Shown: positions 16,013 through 24,222 of the stretch, in pieces
Position numbering within the stretch: position 1 is the first letter of the stretch
Layout of the letters: every line of letters begins with the position of its first letter
NCBI GenBank assembly: GCA_947305245.1
Contig: CAMZDG010000013.1
Coordinates: forward strand, 16,753-80,752
Source: an uncultured Lachnospiraceae bacterium
GTDB taxonomy: Bacteria > Bacillota > Clostridia > Lachnospirales > Lachnospiraceae
Length of the DNA stretch: 64,000 bases
Reading direction: 5' to 3'
The notes under the pieces: model-generated
Told to the model about the DNA's origin: nothing
Database searches by the model: none
The model's input: only the letters and a program-made list of their open reading frames with translations
Position numbers and translations under genes: made by a program

Positions 16013-17365
16013 TCACTCATGCAACTTATAGTCCTTGTCTTCCTCGATAAGCTCGATCATGCGTTCAGCAATATTAGGATCAAACTGTGTCCCTTCATTC
16101 TTCCGAAGTTCGTTGAGAACTACGTCCTGCGGCAGATAATCACGGTAGCTGCGGTTGCTCGTCATGGCATCATAGCTATCGGCCACGGCAATGATCCTTG
16201 CAAAATACGGAATGTCCTCTCCGGACTTCCCGTCCGGATACCCTTTCCCGTCATACCTCTCATGATGCCAGTGCGCTCCGATGGAAAGATCCGGCCTGCT
16301 CTTGATCTCGTCCAGTATGCCAAAGCCGACGCCCGGATGCGTTTTGATCACGGCATATTCCTCATCCGTCAGCTTTGACTTACTATTAATGATTTCATTC
16401 GGTACGCCTATTTTTCCGATGTCATGCAACAGTCCCATATAATAAACGTTTTCGCAATCTTCTTCGGAAAGTCCAAGCTTCTCCGCCAGCATTTTTGAAT
16501 ACTTGGCCACGCGCACGGAGTGGCCTCTGGTATACTCGTCCTTGGCATCGATGGTGTGCGCCAGCGCCTCCATGACTTCAACGGAAAGGGTTTTCACCTT
16601 CTCATTTGCCTTAACCGCCGCATTCGTCTCATGAATGTTTTTTACGATAACGTAAAAAGCCCAAATGAAGATGTAGATGATCAGCGTAGAAAGAAAAAAT
16701 AGCATAATGATAGGCAATATGTTTTCATGATACTCAACAAGTACCACGCCGGCCAAGACGCTATAAATTATAATGAACAGGATCGGCGGAATGCTGAAAA
16801 TCTTCCAATTAACCTTCACTTTCACCTGTGCCAATTCCGAAAACGGTTTTACGTCCAGTTTATAAAACAGCCACAAGGCTACAAATGCCATAACCGTGCA
16901 GACAATGCTGACAATGTTTTCATGTTCCAGATTTGACGTTATTTCTGAAGCTCCGGAATCTCTATAATCGGCTACAAAATTAATTGCTCCAAACATCAAA
17001 AAGAGGAAAAGAACGGAAGAATAATTCTTAACTCGCAACCATTTTCCACATAGCCGTGCCATGATAAAAATATGGAGAAGATAGATCGGCCCTGCCAACA
17101 CAAAAGGAAGATATAGCAAAACATGGAACCAACCCTTTAACGGACCCCACAGATAAACAATGGCATCCGGAAGCCAAAAACTGCTCATCAAGGCTATCAA
17201 AAGTCCAACCATTGAATTTGCCAAGATCGAAAGTAAAAACAGTACGATCCTATTCTTCTTTCCGTCCCAAAAACATTTTGATAACGCCCAGAACAACATC
17301 AAAGAGCTATAAAAACAATATAGCGCCTGCGTTATTGAATTAATCAATTCCAGTTTTTCTGCCAT
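16013..17365 (-). CDS. Membrane HD-GYP protein (c-di-GMP phosphodiesterase-like)
   Basis: 450 residues, start behind GGAGGAG. Seven or so N-terminal transmembrane helices span residues ~10-235. A short linker leads to an HD-GYP domain (~260-445): HTIDAKDEYTRGHSVRVAKY contains the first metal His, MGLLHDIGKIGVPNEI the HD pair with the KIGVP motif, then HHERYDGKGYPDG with the GYP signature, and IIAVADSYDAMTS. All expected metal ligands are visible. The family hydrolyses c-di-GMP to GMP, with the membrane part as sensor. It has its own promoter (17414-17442), and together with the GSDEF protein provides local c-di-GMP turnover. Confidence 0.9.
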   Translation of the reverse strand: MAEKLELINSITQALYCFYSSLMLFWALSKCFWDGKKNRIVLFLLSILANSMVGLLIALMSSFWLPDAIVYLWGPLKGWFHVLLYLPFVLAGPIYLLHIFIMARLCGKWLRVKNYSSVLFLFLMFGAINFVADYRDSGASEITSNLEHENIVSIVCTVMAFVALWLFYKLDVKPFSELAQVKVKVNWKIFSIPPILFIIIYSVLAGVVLVEYHENILPIIMLFFLSTLIIYIFIWAFYVIVKNIHETNAAVKANEKVKTLSVEVMEALAHTIDAKDEYTRGHSVRVAKYSKMLAEKLGLSEEDCENVYYMGLLHDIGKIGVPNEIINSKSKLTDEEYAVIKTHPGVGFGILDEIKSRPDLSIGAHWHHERYDGKGYPDGKSGEDIPYFARIIAVADSYDAMTSNRSYRDYLPQDVVLNELRKNEGTQFDPNIAERMIELIEEDKDYKLHE

Positions 17366-17413
17366 GGCTCCTCCATTATCTTTTCCATCTCTTGGATGAA
17401 CTCACCGTACTAT

Positions 17414-17442
17414 ATGCTACCATAGATAGCTGCCATTTGCAA
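17414..17442 (-). promoter_or_regulatory. Promoter for the HD-GYP gene
   Basis: On the minus strand TTGCAA, 17-nt spacer, TAGCAT, about 50-77 nt before the start codon. The -10 box is only a moderate match. Confidence 0.5.
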
Positions 17443-17519
17443 TGGAAATCCCCTTTGGACTTCTGCCGGAGGTTATAACGGAATAACGGATCTTTATTGA
17501 GTCTGCGGGCATCGGGAGA

Positions 17520-17545
17520 AAGCCTGATATTTCGCAGGCTTTTTC
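17520..17545 (+). terminator. Rho-independent terminator (orphan)
   Basis: AAGCCTG / CAGGCTT stem with an 8-nt loop, followed by TTTTC. No intact plus-strand gene precedes it, so it may be left over from a deleted gene. Confidence 0.6.
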
Positions 17546-17593
17546 ATTTACAGAAAAAAGCTAAACGGATATAATAAACATGAGGCATACTGG

Positions 17594-17887
17594 TTGATGA
17601 TGTGGATAATCGGGAGTTTCTGTGTAAGCTGGTTGAGAGCATGTGGGAAGAACTGCCGGAAAAGAAAAAGAAGAAATAGAATCAGTGAATTGATTGCGGT
17701 CAGTGTAAGAAAGCTTGTGGAAGCTTGCCTGCAAAAGCTGAAAAGTGACATGAAGCCGGGTTTTAAGGTTAAGATCACCCTTGATTCAGCGATAGGGAAG
17801 GAACCATTTTATAAAAAGTTTGGCTTCAAGGTACACCCTAATGAAGATGCGGGACCAGGAATGGATCAGAGGATTATAAAAGAGTAA
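17594..17887 (+). pseudogene. Degenerate GNAT-type remnant
   Basis: The 97-codon frame ends FYKKFGFKVHPNEDAGPGMD, which is the C-terminal strand and helix pattern of GNAT acetyltransferases. Its first ~35 codons (basic, Cys/Arg-rich) look out of frame: an overlapping frame reads VDDVDNREFLCKLVESMWEE before a stop at 17679, more like real protein. This points to a frameshifted or recombined gene rather than a working enzyme. Confidence 0.5.
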
Positions 17888-17963
17888 CTGAACATATTTG
17901 CGACAATACGTGAATCAAATACAATCATGTTATAAATGCATTTGGCATGGAATGGAAGTTAGA

Positions 17964-18536
17964 ATGTCGATTCTTGATAAACTGTTTTCCTTTCGAAGTG
18001 GTTCTCAAAAAGAAGAATCAAGTGAATATTCAGCGAATTTCATGAATGATGATGAAGATGGTCATGCAGTGATCGATGGCGCACTTACTAGCACTGTACC
18101 TGAAAATGAGCGGGAAGACCTAATTGCAAAGATAGCGGAAGGTTCCGTGACCATTCCGTCGAGATATATAAAATATCGATATCCAATAGAAATATGGGAA
18201 ACATTAGATTCCGAAGATGTTGAGAAAGCGCAGGAGGAATGGTCCTATCTATCAGGCCTGATCACGGAGAATCATTACCGCTTTGAGGAATATTTGCTCA
18301 AAGGTAAAGCGGCGACGGAATTGTATATGGGATATGTGGAACTGCATTACGATGGAGGTTATCCCGACAGGGATATATTACTTACACTTGGCAAGAACAT
18401 TGACAAGAGGCTAGAGACTCAGCGTTATAAAAATTCAGAAGCTGCATTGGAAGCGTTGAAAACAACGGTATATGATGAGCTGGGGCATACTGTGATAAAA
18501 GTAAGAAATGTTTATATGGAGGTTTACAAAATGTGA
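17964..18536 (+). CDS. Conserved-looking hypothetical protein
   Basis: 190 residues from ATG 17964 (MSILDKLFSF); an upstream in-frame opening to 17898 is less convincing. It is acidic and soluble, with no signal peptide or membrane segment. The start LDKLFSFRSGSQKEE is followed by a helical body (SYLSGLITENHYRFEEYLLK; LYMGYVELHYDGGYPDRDIL). No known domain is recognised. It looks more A+T-rich than the core genes and sits in the decayed island, so it may be laterally acquired. It could be an immunity-like or phage-derived protein; I see no direct evidence for either. Confidence 0.6.
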   Translation: MSILDKLFSFRSGSQKEESSEYSANFMNDDEDGHAVIDGALTSTVPENEREDLIAKIAEGSVTIPSRYIKYRYPIEIWETLDSEDVEKAQEEWSYLSGLITENHYRFEEYLLKGKAATELYMGYVELHYDGGYPDRDILLTLGKNIDKRLETQRYKNSEAALEALKTTVYDELGHTVIKVRNVYMEVYKM

Positions 18537-19224
18537 GTTTTGGATGCTTCTACTGTATCATTTGGAGTATATGAGGGGAGTAATATTGAAATCCCAATTT
18601 GCAGTAGTAAGTACAGTAGTAAGGATAACTTTGTGCACATAAGGTAACGAAAAATCGGGGGGGCGAGCTGCTTTTTGCCATGCAAAACGGGAGTTGTAGG
18701 GTTGCACCAGCCCTACGACTCGATGTTTGACGGGATTAATCCTTTTATTATTGCTTGTTGGAAGGGCCTTAGCGATGAAAGCATCGAAAACCGCGAAAAG
18801 CTATAAAATCGGGGTTTGTTTCTGCGGTGCCCATTCGCATGCAGCTACGCCGCATTGCTCATGACGCGCTAGCGCGCTATGTGTCTGTCTGCATAAATGC
18901 GCTTGTGTGAGCAAGCTCCCACCGCGCATTATGCGACATCCACGCACCGCTTGTAGAAACGCGCAACTTCCGTTTTGTCGGGATGATGTTAGAATAGCAA
19001 GCATTAATAGATGCCACCACAATATGGAAAGAAACAGGTAAAGTTGACATGGCTTATAGTGGAGTAATCTGCGCCGAAATCCCTCTCAAACGAATTTGGA
19101 TGCTAAGTGATGACGGAGAATAAGGCTTTTCCTTGCAGACATTAGTTGATGGGAATATACTATAGGTATACTGGAATTTCATTTTGCTTGTTCCGATAAT
19201 CGAAGATTATGAGGAGGGGCGAAG
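18537..19224. other. 688-bp gene-free region with strong inverted repeats
   Basis: No convincing coding frame on either strand. It holds an 11-bp hairpin at 18691-18722 (GAGTTGTAGGG / CCCTACGACTC, one G-T pair), a TTTTGC/GCAAAA inverted repeat just before it (~18673-18687), a GCGCTAGCGC palindrome near 18868 and several GCGC-rich half-palindromes up to ~18960. The composition shifts abruptly to G+C-rich at ~18650 and back to A+T-rich after ~18990. This could encode a structured RNA or be the remains of a mobile element; neither can be decided here. Confidence 0.5.
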
Positions 19225-20703
19225 ATGAGGCGAAAAAGAATAATTGCATACTTTATGCTTGCTGTGGCGATTCTCGTCGCGGCATGCGCATCGAAAGATG
19301 ATCAACCAGAGAGTAAGACGGAATCGGAGACTGTCATCACAAGCGAGAATGCGCCGAGCAGTGATTCAAGTGGGGAGAAAAGCGTGGAACCTGCGGAACA
19401 AAATGTTGAATTCAAGGCAATTTACGTTCGCACGAACGGATATCATGACGGAGAAAAATACCCGAGGGCAAGCTGGATCACCACGCCTGATGAAATTCAA
19501 AAGTATTATGAAGCGAATAAGGACAAGTATTACCTGGAAAGCATAGGGCACCCTTATTCCGATCAAACGGTCGGCGGGTTTACGGAAGCCGTCAAGGATT
19601 ATGACGAAGCGTTCTTTCGTGATCATGACCTGATCTTCGTGGTTTTGGAAGAGGGAAGCGGATCCATAAGACATGAAGTTACCGCAGTTAAGGCATTGCG
19701 CCAGAATGATGGCAGACAATCCCTGCAGACAGAAATAACGAGACTCATTCCGGAAGTGGGAACCGATGACATGGCCGAGTGGCACGTCATCCTAGAGATT
19801 CCCAAGGAGTTTGGAAAGGGCGCTTACGATCTGGAAGAGCCTATCATGAAAGACAAAAACACATGGGATCCAACTGCGACGGAAGTTGAGATTCCGACGG
19901 CTGACACCGCATCGGTTGTCGGACCTTACGGGCAGATTTCAGTTTACATACCGGCGAGTTGGACGGCCGAGGCCATCCCCGTGGGTTCCGAGGTGCTTGC
20001 CAATGGCTTGTACGGACTTGCCTTATGGCCAAGGAACGCAAGCGATGGACAGATTCAGATCATCTATACTGACATGTTTGGCGTGTGCGGAACGGGACTG
20101 GCAACCGAAGAACGCAAACTGGCAGGTGACGTGGCGGGCATTGGTACTTATGACAATCACGATCATTGGGACTTCATTACGTTTGGAAGCGGAAAGGCGA
20201 ACTTGGTTGCAATGCATACGGACTGCTCATCCTGGACGGACAATGACTGGAATGATGCAATGGACATTCTTGACACGATGAAGTTTGATGAGACCGTCAG
20301 GGAAGGCGGCGTCGGACAGTACGTTCCCGAATCCGAGAATGATGAAATTGCCGTGATCATGGAAGTAACGAACGTAACGGCCACTGGCCTTACGGTTCAT
20401 TTCAGGCAATACGACGAAAGGGAGACTGGCACGCTCATATATGGCGAGCAATACTGGCTGGAGCGCCAGGAAGGTGACGAATGGATCCAAGTTCCAACGA
20501 TCATAGATGCATACGCCTTCAATGCCATTGGCTACATTATTCCGAAAACCGACGAGTCCACCTTGGAAACGGAATGGGAGTGGCTGTACGGGAAGCTTAG
20601 CTCAGGAACTTACAGAATTACAAAAACGGTAGATCAACACAAGAATTATGGTGACGGAGTATACGCTACGTATCAGCTGACGGCGCAGTTTGTCATTGGA
20701 TGA
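19225..20703 (+). CDS. Lipoprotein with Big-like C-terminal domain
   Basis: 492 residues with GAGGAGGGG upstream. Lipoprotein signal with Cys21 (AILVAACASKDD), then a Ser/Glu-rich stalk to ~60. Residues ~65-220 form an unrecognised domain (FKAIYVRTNGYHDGEKYPRA). Residues ~228-350 look like a stress/surface-type sandwich (VVGPYGQISVYIPASWTAEA). The last ~115 residues (VTNVTATGLTVHFRQYDERE through WEWLYGKLSSGTYRITKTV) match the bacterial Ig-like fold often attached to Firmicute lipoproteins. Exported and lipid-anchored; ligand unknown. It is the only clearly intact large gene in the 17.5-21.4 kb stretch. Confidence 0.78.
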   Translation: MRRKRIIAYFMLAVAILVAACASKDDQPESKTESETVITSENAPSSDSSGEKSVEPAEQNVEFKAIYVRTNGYHDGEKYPRASWITTPDEIQKYYEANKDKYYLESIGHPYSDQTVGGFTEAVKDYDEAFFRDHDLIFVVLEEGSGSIRHEVTAVKALRQNDGRQSLQTEITRLIPEVGTDDMAEWHVILEIPKEFGKGAYDLEEPIMKDKNTWDPTATEVEIPTADTASVVGPYGQISVYIPASWTAEAIPVGSEVLANGLYGLALWPRNASDGQIQIIYTDMFGVCGTGLATEERKLAGDVAGIGTYDNHDHWDFITFGSGKANLVAMHTDCSSWTDNDWNDAMDILDTMKFDETVREGGVGQYVPESENDEIAVIMEVTNVTATGLTVHFRQYDERETGTLIYGEQYWLERQEGDEWIQVPTIIDAYAFNAIGYIIPKTDESTLETEWEWLYGKLSSGTYRITKTVDQHKNYGDGVYATYQLTAQFVIG

Positions 20704-20724
20704 GAGTAAAGGCGATAGGACAAC

Positions 20725-20757
20725 ATGAACATACAGATTTTCGGCACTAAGAAGTGC
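20725..20757 (+). pseudogene. Spx/ArsC-family N-terminal fragment
   Basis: Eleven codons, MNIQIFGTKKC, match the extreme N-terminus of ArsC/Spx-like proteins, including the redox Cys. The similarity stops at position 20757, directly at the joint with the Fic remnant. Short, so the call rests on one motif. Confidence 0.4.
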
Positions 20758-20758
20758 A

Positions 20759-21181
20759 AGGTTATGGCAGTCGCTCATCCTTCAAAAATGGAAGGATATA
20801 TTTGCGTGGCTTCCGGTGGAAACACTGGTGTTCGAGAACCAGGAGAAGTATTATAAAGCATTACAGAGCGCCAATAATGCCGGTGAATCAACGGTATTCA
20901 TTGAGTTTATGCTCGGCATGATTAGAGACGCGTTAAATGAAATTAGTATGACACAGAACAAGACGAATGTCGTAAAAAACGTCGTAATAAATGTCGTAAC
21001 AAATGAAGAGAAAATTCTTTCTCTTTTGCGTCAGGACGGTAAGCTTTCCGCGGATATGTTGGCAAAATCTATCGGAATCACGCAAAGACAAGTGCAGCGC
21101 ATCTTGTCGAAATTGAAAGAAGACGGCAAATTAATACGGCATGGGGCCAATAAAAACGGTAATTGGGAAGTAATCGAGTAA
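20759..21181 (+). pseudogene. Fic-family protein, C-terminal fragment
   Basis: The frame starts mid-protein: RLWQSLILQKWKDIFAWLPV, then ETLVFENQEKYYKAL and STVFIEFMLGMIRDAL. This is the region right after the HPFxDGNGR active site of Fic AMP-transferases (GNGRMGRLWQ...), followed by the usual winged-helix tail (LSADMLAKSIGITQRQVQRI). The catalytic half and the start codon are gone; an internal GTG at 20816 could start a 121-residue fragment with the winged helix only. The left joint abuts an ArsC/Spx-like fragment. Confidence 0.78.
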
Positions 21182-21201
21182 AAAAGATTGATAATAAATG
21201 A

Positions 21202-21378
21202 CTGCAGTACGTCATGGGACATTCTGATATCGGTATAACTCTCAATACTTATACGCATTTGGGATTTGATGATGCAAAGGAAGAAATGAATCGGATCTCG
21301 GAGTCAAGAGCTACCAATATGGAGTCTAATCCTATTAGGAGCTTTAAAAACTATAAGGTGCAGTCATCGAATGAATAA
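21202..21378 (+). pseudogene. Tyrosine recombinase (integrase), C-terminal fragment
   Basis: 58 codons in frame: LQYVMGHSDIGITLNTYTHL then GFDDAKEEMNRIS to the stop. This is the last catalytic segment of phage/ICE tyrosine recombinases: GHSDIGIT is the box-II His/Arg neighbourhood and NTYTHL carries the catalytic Tyr. A stop codon lies immediately before it, so the rest of the gene has been deleted. It marks the right-hand end of the decayed island. Confidence 0.8.
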
Positions 21379-21518
21379 TGCTTCAAAAAGGTCGAGATGC
21401 AAGTGGGTTCCATTTGCATCCCGATTTACATCTTTTGAGGGGAAAGTTATGGCAAAATAAGTCGGGGCCATGCCAAAATAAAAATTGGCAAAACACCAAT
21501 AAATACGGGGTTTTAGAG

Positions 21519-22028
21519 ATGATTAAGGTTTTGTTTATTTGCCACGGCAACATTTGTCGGTCGCCGATCGCGGAGTTTATGCTGAAGGATATGGTGGAGA
21601 AGCGGGGGCTTAAGGATCAGTTTGAGATCGCGTCGGCGGCGACGAGCACGGAGGAGATCTGGGGCGGGCGCGGGAATCCGGTATATCCGCCGGCGCAGGC
21701 AGTGCTACGGGAGCATGGGATCGGAAAGACGGCGTACACGAACTTTAGTAATAAGCGGGCGCAGCAGGTGACGCGATCGGACTATGAGCATTATGATTAT
21801 CTGCTCTGCGCGGATGCGGCGAACATTCGAAACACGACTTGGATCACTGGCGCGGATCGTGAGGGAAAGATCAAGCTTCTTTTGGATTTTACGGATCGGC
21901 CGGGGAGGTCGATCGCGGACCCGTGGTATACGGATCGTTTTGATGAGACGTATCGCGACGTGGCGGAGGGCTGCACGGCGTTCCTGGCCGAGCTTGAGCG
22001 GCAGGGGCTGATTGATGAGAATACTTGA
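21519..22028 (+). CDS. Low-molecular-weight protein tyrosine phosphatase
   Basis: 169 residues. I chose ATG 21519 since the protein then begins MIKVLFICHGNICRSPIAEF, the usual N-terminal P-loop of LMW-PTPs (CxGNxCRS, Cys8 nucleophile and Arg). A longer in-frame opening to 21378 overlaps the integrase remnant. The general-acid loop is IADPWYTDRFDETYRDV near the end. The family removes phosphate from Tyr in proteins, in Firmicutes often linked to capsule or stress signalling. Ribosome binding site is weak. It is followed by a perfect stem-loop and the MATE gene. Confidence 0.93.
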   Translation: MIKVLFICHGNICRSPIAEFMLKDMVEKRGLKDQFEIASAATSTEEIWGGRGNPVYPPAQAVLREHGIGKTAYTNFSNKRAQQVTRSDYEHYDYLLCADAANIRNTTWITGADREGKIKLLLDFTDRPGRSIADPWYTDRFDETYRDVAEGCTAFLAELERQGLIDENT

Positions 22029-22036
22029 CGAAACGA

Positions 22037-22065
22037 TTGCCAAATGATTTAATTACATTTGGCAA
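22037..22065. other. Stem-loop between phosphatase and MATE genes
   Basis: Perfect 10-bp inverted repeat TTGCCAAATG / CATTTGGCAA with a 9-nt A+T loop. No T-run follows, so it is a weak terminator at best; it may be an operator. Confidence 0.45.
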
Positions 22066-22091
22066 TTAGTATTTTGGAAGGATGCAAAAAA

Positions 22092-23510
22092 GTGAACGAG
22101 AAAACGAATTTTACGCAGGGGCAGATCATTTTGCCGCTCATGCGTTTTGCCTTGCCTGTCATGTTTGCCATGTTTTTGCAGGCGATGTATGGCGCGGTGG
22201 ACCTGTTTGTGGTCGGCAAGTTTGCTACGCCTGAGGACGTGTCGGCGGTGTCGACGGGCTCCATGATCATGATGACGCTCGCAAACATCATGACAAGCAT
22301 GGCGATGGGAACAACGATCTACTTTGGCCAGCAGATCGGCATGGGAAAGACGAAAAAGGGCGGTGAGATCATTGGCGCAAGTATCGCCTTGTTTGCGATG
22401 CTGGGCCTTTTGATGTCAGTCCTGATCCCGCTGTTTTCAGTGGGGATCGCGGATGTTATGCAGGCGCCGGCGGACGCATTTGACAAGACGGTGACCTATG
22501 TGCGGATCTGCGGCGGCGGGATGATCGCGATCGTGGCGTACAACCTGATCGGTGCGATCTTCCGGGGCATGGGAGATTCCAAAACGCCGCTGATGGCGGT
22601 TGGGATCGCGTGTGTCGTAAACATTGTCGCGGATATGGTTTTGATCGCGGGCTTTGGGCTTGGCGCAGCGGGCGCGGCGATCGCGACGGTTGGTGCCCAG
22701 GTGATCAGCGTGATCAGTTCGGTTTTGATCGTTTCGAAAAGAAAGCTTGGGTTTGAGTTTCATCGCAATATGATTCGCTTCAACAAGGAGATCATTGGGC
22801 ATGTGGTAGGACTTGGCATTCCGATCGCGCTGCAGGATTTCCTTGTCGGGATTTCGTTTCTGGTGATCCAGGCAATCGTGAACACGCTTGGCGTGACGGC
22901 GTCGGCGGGCGTTGGCGTCGCCGAGAAGGTTTGCGGATTCATCATGCTTGTGCCTGCGGCGTTTATGCAGTCAATCTCCGCGTTTGTCGCGCAGAACATC
23001 GGCGCGGGAAAGATGGACCGTGCGTACAAGGCGCTTCGCGGTGCGATCGCCGTGTCGTTTTGCTTCGGCCTTACAATGTTTTTGTTTGGATTTTTCCGCG
23101 GGTCGATCCTTACGGGGCTGTTCGCGAAGGATGAGGCAGTCATTCTGGCGGGCGCGGAATATTTGAAATCCTATGCGATCGATTGTCTGTTCACTTGCTT
23201 TTTGTTTTGCTTTATCGGGTTTTACAATGGCTGTGGCAACACGAGCTTTGTCATGGCGCAGGGTATCATTGGTGCGTTTCTGGTAAGGATCCCGGTCTGC
23301 TTTTTGATGAGTAGGTGGGAGCCGGTGACGCTGTTCCATATCGGACTTGCAACGCCTTGCTCTACGGTGATGCAGATCCTGTTATGCTTTGGATTTTTGT
23401 TTTGGATATCTCGCAGGACTACTTCGAAAAATGAACCACAAACCCCGTCCCCGGGGTTCAAAAGGTTGGGAGGAGAAGAGGATGAAAAAGATCGGAATCT
23501 TGGAAGATGA
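22092..23510 (+). CDS. MATE-family multidrug efflux transporter
   Basis: 472 residues from GTG 22092, which has GGAAGGA at a good distance; the longer frame from 22059 has no ribosome binding site. Twelve hydrophobic helices run to ~450. Family markers include QAMYGAVDLFVVGKFATPED early on, RGMGDSKTPLMAVGIACVVN mid-protein and NGCGNTSFVMAQ in the second half. MATE proteins export drugs or metabolites using Na+ or H+ gradients. The last ~25 residues (SKNEPQTPSPGFKRLGGEED to the end) come from a dispersed repeat and from the leader and first codons of the next gene, which it overlaps by 29 nt. The native C-terminus was probably shorter. Confidence 0.93.
   Translation: MNEKTNFTQGQIILPLMRFALPVMFAMFLQAMYGAVDLFVVGKFATPEDVSAVSTGSMIMMTLANIMTSMAMGTTIYFGQQIGMGKTKKGGEIIGASIALFAMLGLLMSVLIPLFSVGIADVMQAPADAFDKTVTYVRICGGGMIAIVAYNLIGAIFRGMGDSKTPLMAVGIACVVNIVADMVLIAGFGLGAAGAAIATVGAQVISVISSVLIVSKRKLGFEFHRNMIRFNKEIIGHVVGLGIPIALQDFLVGISFLVIQAIVNTLGVTASAGVGVAEKVCGFIMLVPAAFMQSISAFVAQNIGAGKMDRAYKALRGAIAVSFCFGLTMFLFGFFRGSILTGLFAKDEAVILAGAEYLKSYAIDCLFTCFLFCFIGFYNGCGNTSFVMAQGIIGAFLVRIPVCFLMSRWEPVTLFHIGLATPCSTVMQILLCFGFLFWISRRTTSKNEPQTPSPGFKRLGGEEDEKDRNLGR
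23430..23453 (-). repeat. GGGGACGGGGTT dispersed repeat, copy D
   Basis: Minus-strand reading GGGGACGGGGTTTGTGGTTCATTT. TGAACC (23433-23438) and GGTTCA (23456-23461) bracket the element and could pair. It lies in the 3' end of the MATE gene and just upstream of the response regulator. Confidence 0.85.
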
Positions 23511-24210
23511 TGAGGCGATGGGGAAGGAGCTTTCGTATTATCTGGAGTCCAACGGGTATGAAGCCAGGTGGATCGAGCCTGCGGAGTATGCCGGGAAGAA
23601 GCCGGAGGAGCTGGTTAAGCTTCTTTTGGAGGAAAAGTTGCATTTGCTTCTTTTGGACATTGGGCTTCCGGGCGTGAATGGTCTGCATGTCTGCAAGGAG
23701 TTTCGGAGCGCTTCGGACTGTCCCGTGATCATGATCACGAGCAAGAATGATGAGTTGACGGAGCTGATGGCGATCAACAACGGCGCGGATGATTTCGTTG
23801 CGAAGCCTTTCAATCCGCAGATTCTGATCGCGCATATGGAATCGGTGCTCAAGCGTGTCTATAAAGCCGCCGCCAATTCCGATGAAATGCACGTCGTGCA
23901 GGAGATCGAGCAGGACGGCGCGGTGCGCAGACAGGAGTTTACGCTGGAGCTTTCGAAGGGGCGCGTAGTGGCAGGGACTGCGACGGCGGAGCTTTCGAAG
24001 AATGAGCTGCAGATCCTGAAGATCCTCGTAAAGAACCAGGGCAACATCGTTTCTCGAGATGATATTATGAACGAGCTTTGGGACAATTGCATGTTTGTGG
24101 ATGACAACACGTTGACCGTGAACATGACGCGCCTGAAGGGCAAGCTGGAGGACATCGGGATTTCGGGCGCGATCGTGACGAAGCGTGGCATGGGGTATCA
24201 GCTGCAGTAA
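23482..24210 (+). CDS. OmpR-family response regulator (BceR-like)
   Basis: 242 residues from ATG 23482 behind GGGAGGAG. Receiver domain ~1-120: acidic pocket LEDDE (Glu8-Asp9-Asp10), phosphoacceptor Asp59 in LLLDIGLPG, Thr/Ser in MITSK, and Lys in AKPF. A winged-helix Trans_reg_C domain at ~145-240 follows (ELSKNELQILKILVKNQGNI, then TLTVNMTRLKGKLEDIG). The gene is followed by a small intramembrane-type kinase and an ABC pair, the arrangement of BceRS-AB peptide-antibiotic detoxification modules. It likely controls the ABC operon at 25441. Confidence 0.93.
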   Translation: MKKIGILEDDEAMGKELSYYLESNGYEARWIEPAEYAGKKPEELVKLLLEEKLHLLLLDIGLPGVNGLHVCKEFRSASDCPVIMITSKNDELTELMAINNGADDFVAKPFNPQILIAHMESVLKRVYKAAANSDEMHVVQEIEQDGAVRRQEFTLELSKGRVVAGTATAELSKNELQILKILVKNQGNIVSRDDIMNELWDNCMFVDDNTLTVNMTRLKGKLEDIGISGAIVTKRGMGYQLQ

Positions 24211-24222
24211 GAGGAATAATAA

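Noticed and set aside
18801..19022. 73-codon minus-strand frame in the gene-free island stretch
   Set aside because: No ribosome binding site or recognisable protein features; it follows palindromic sequence.
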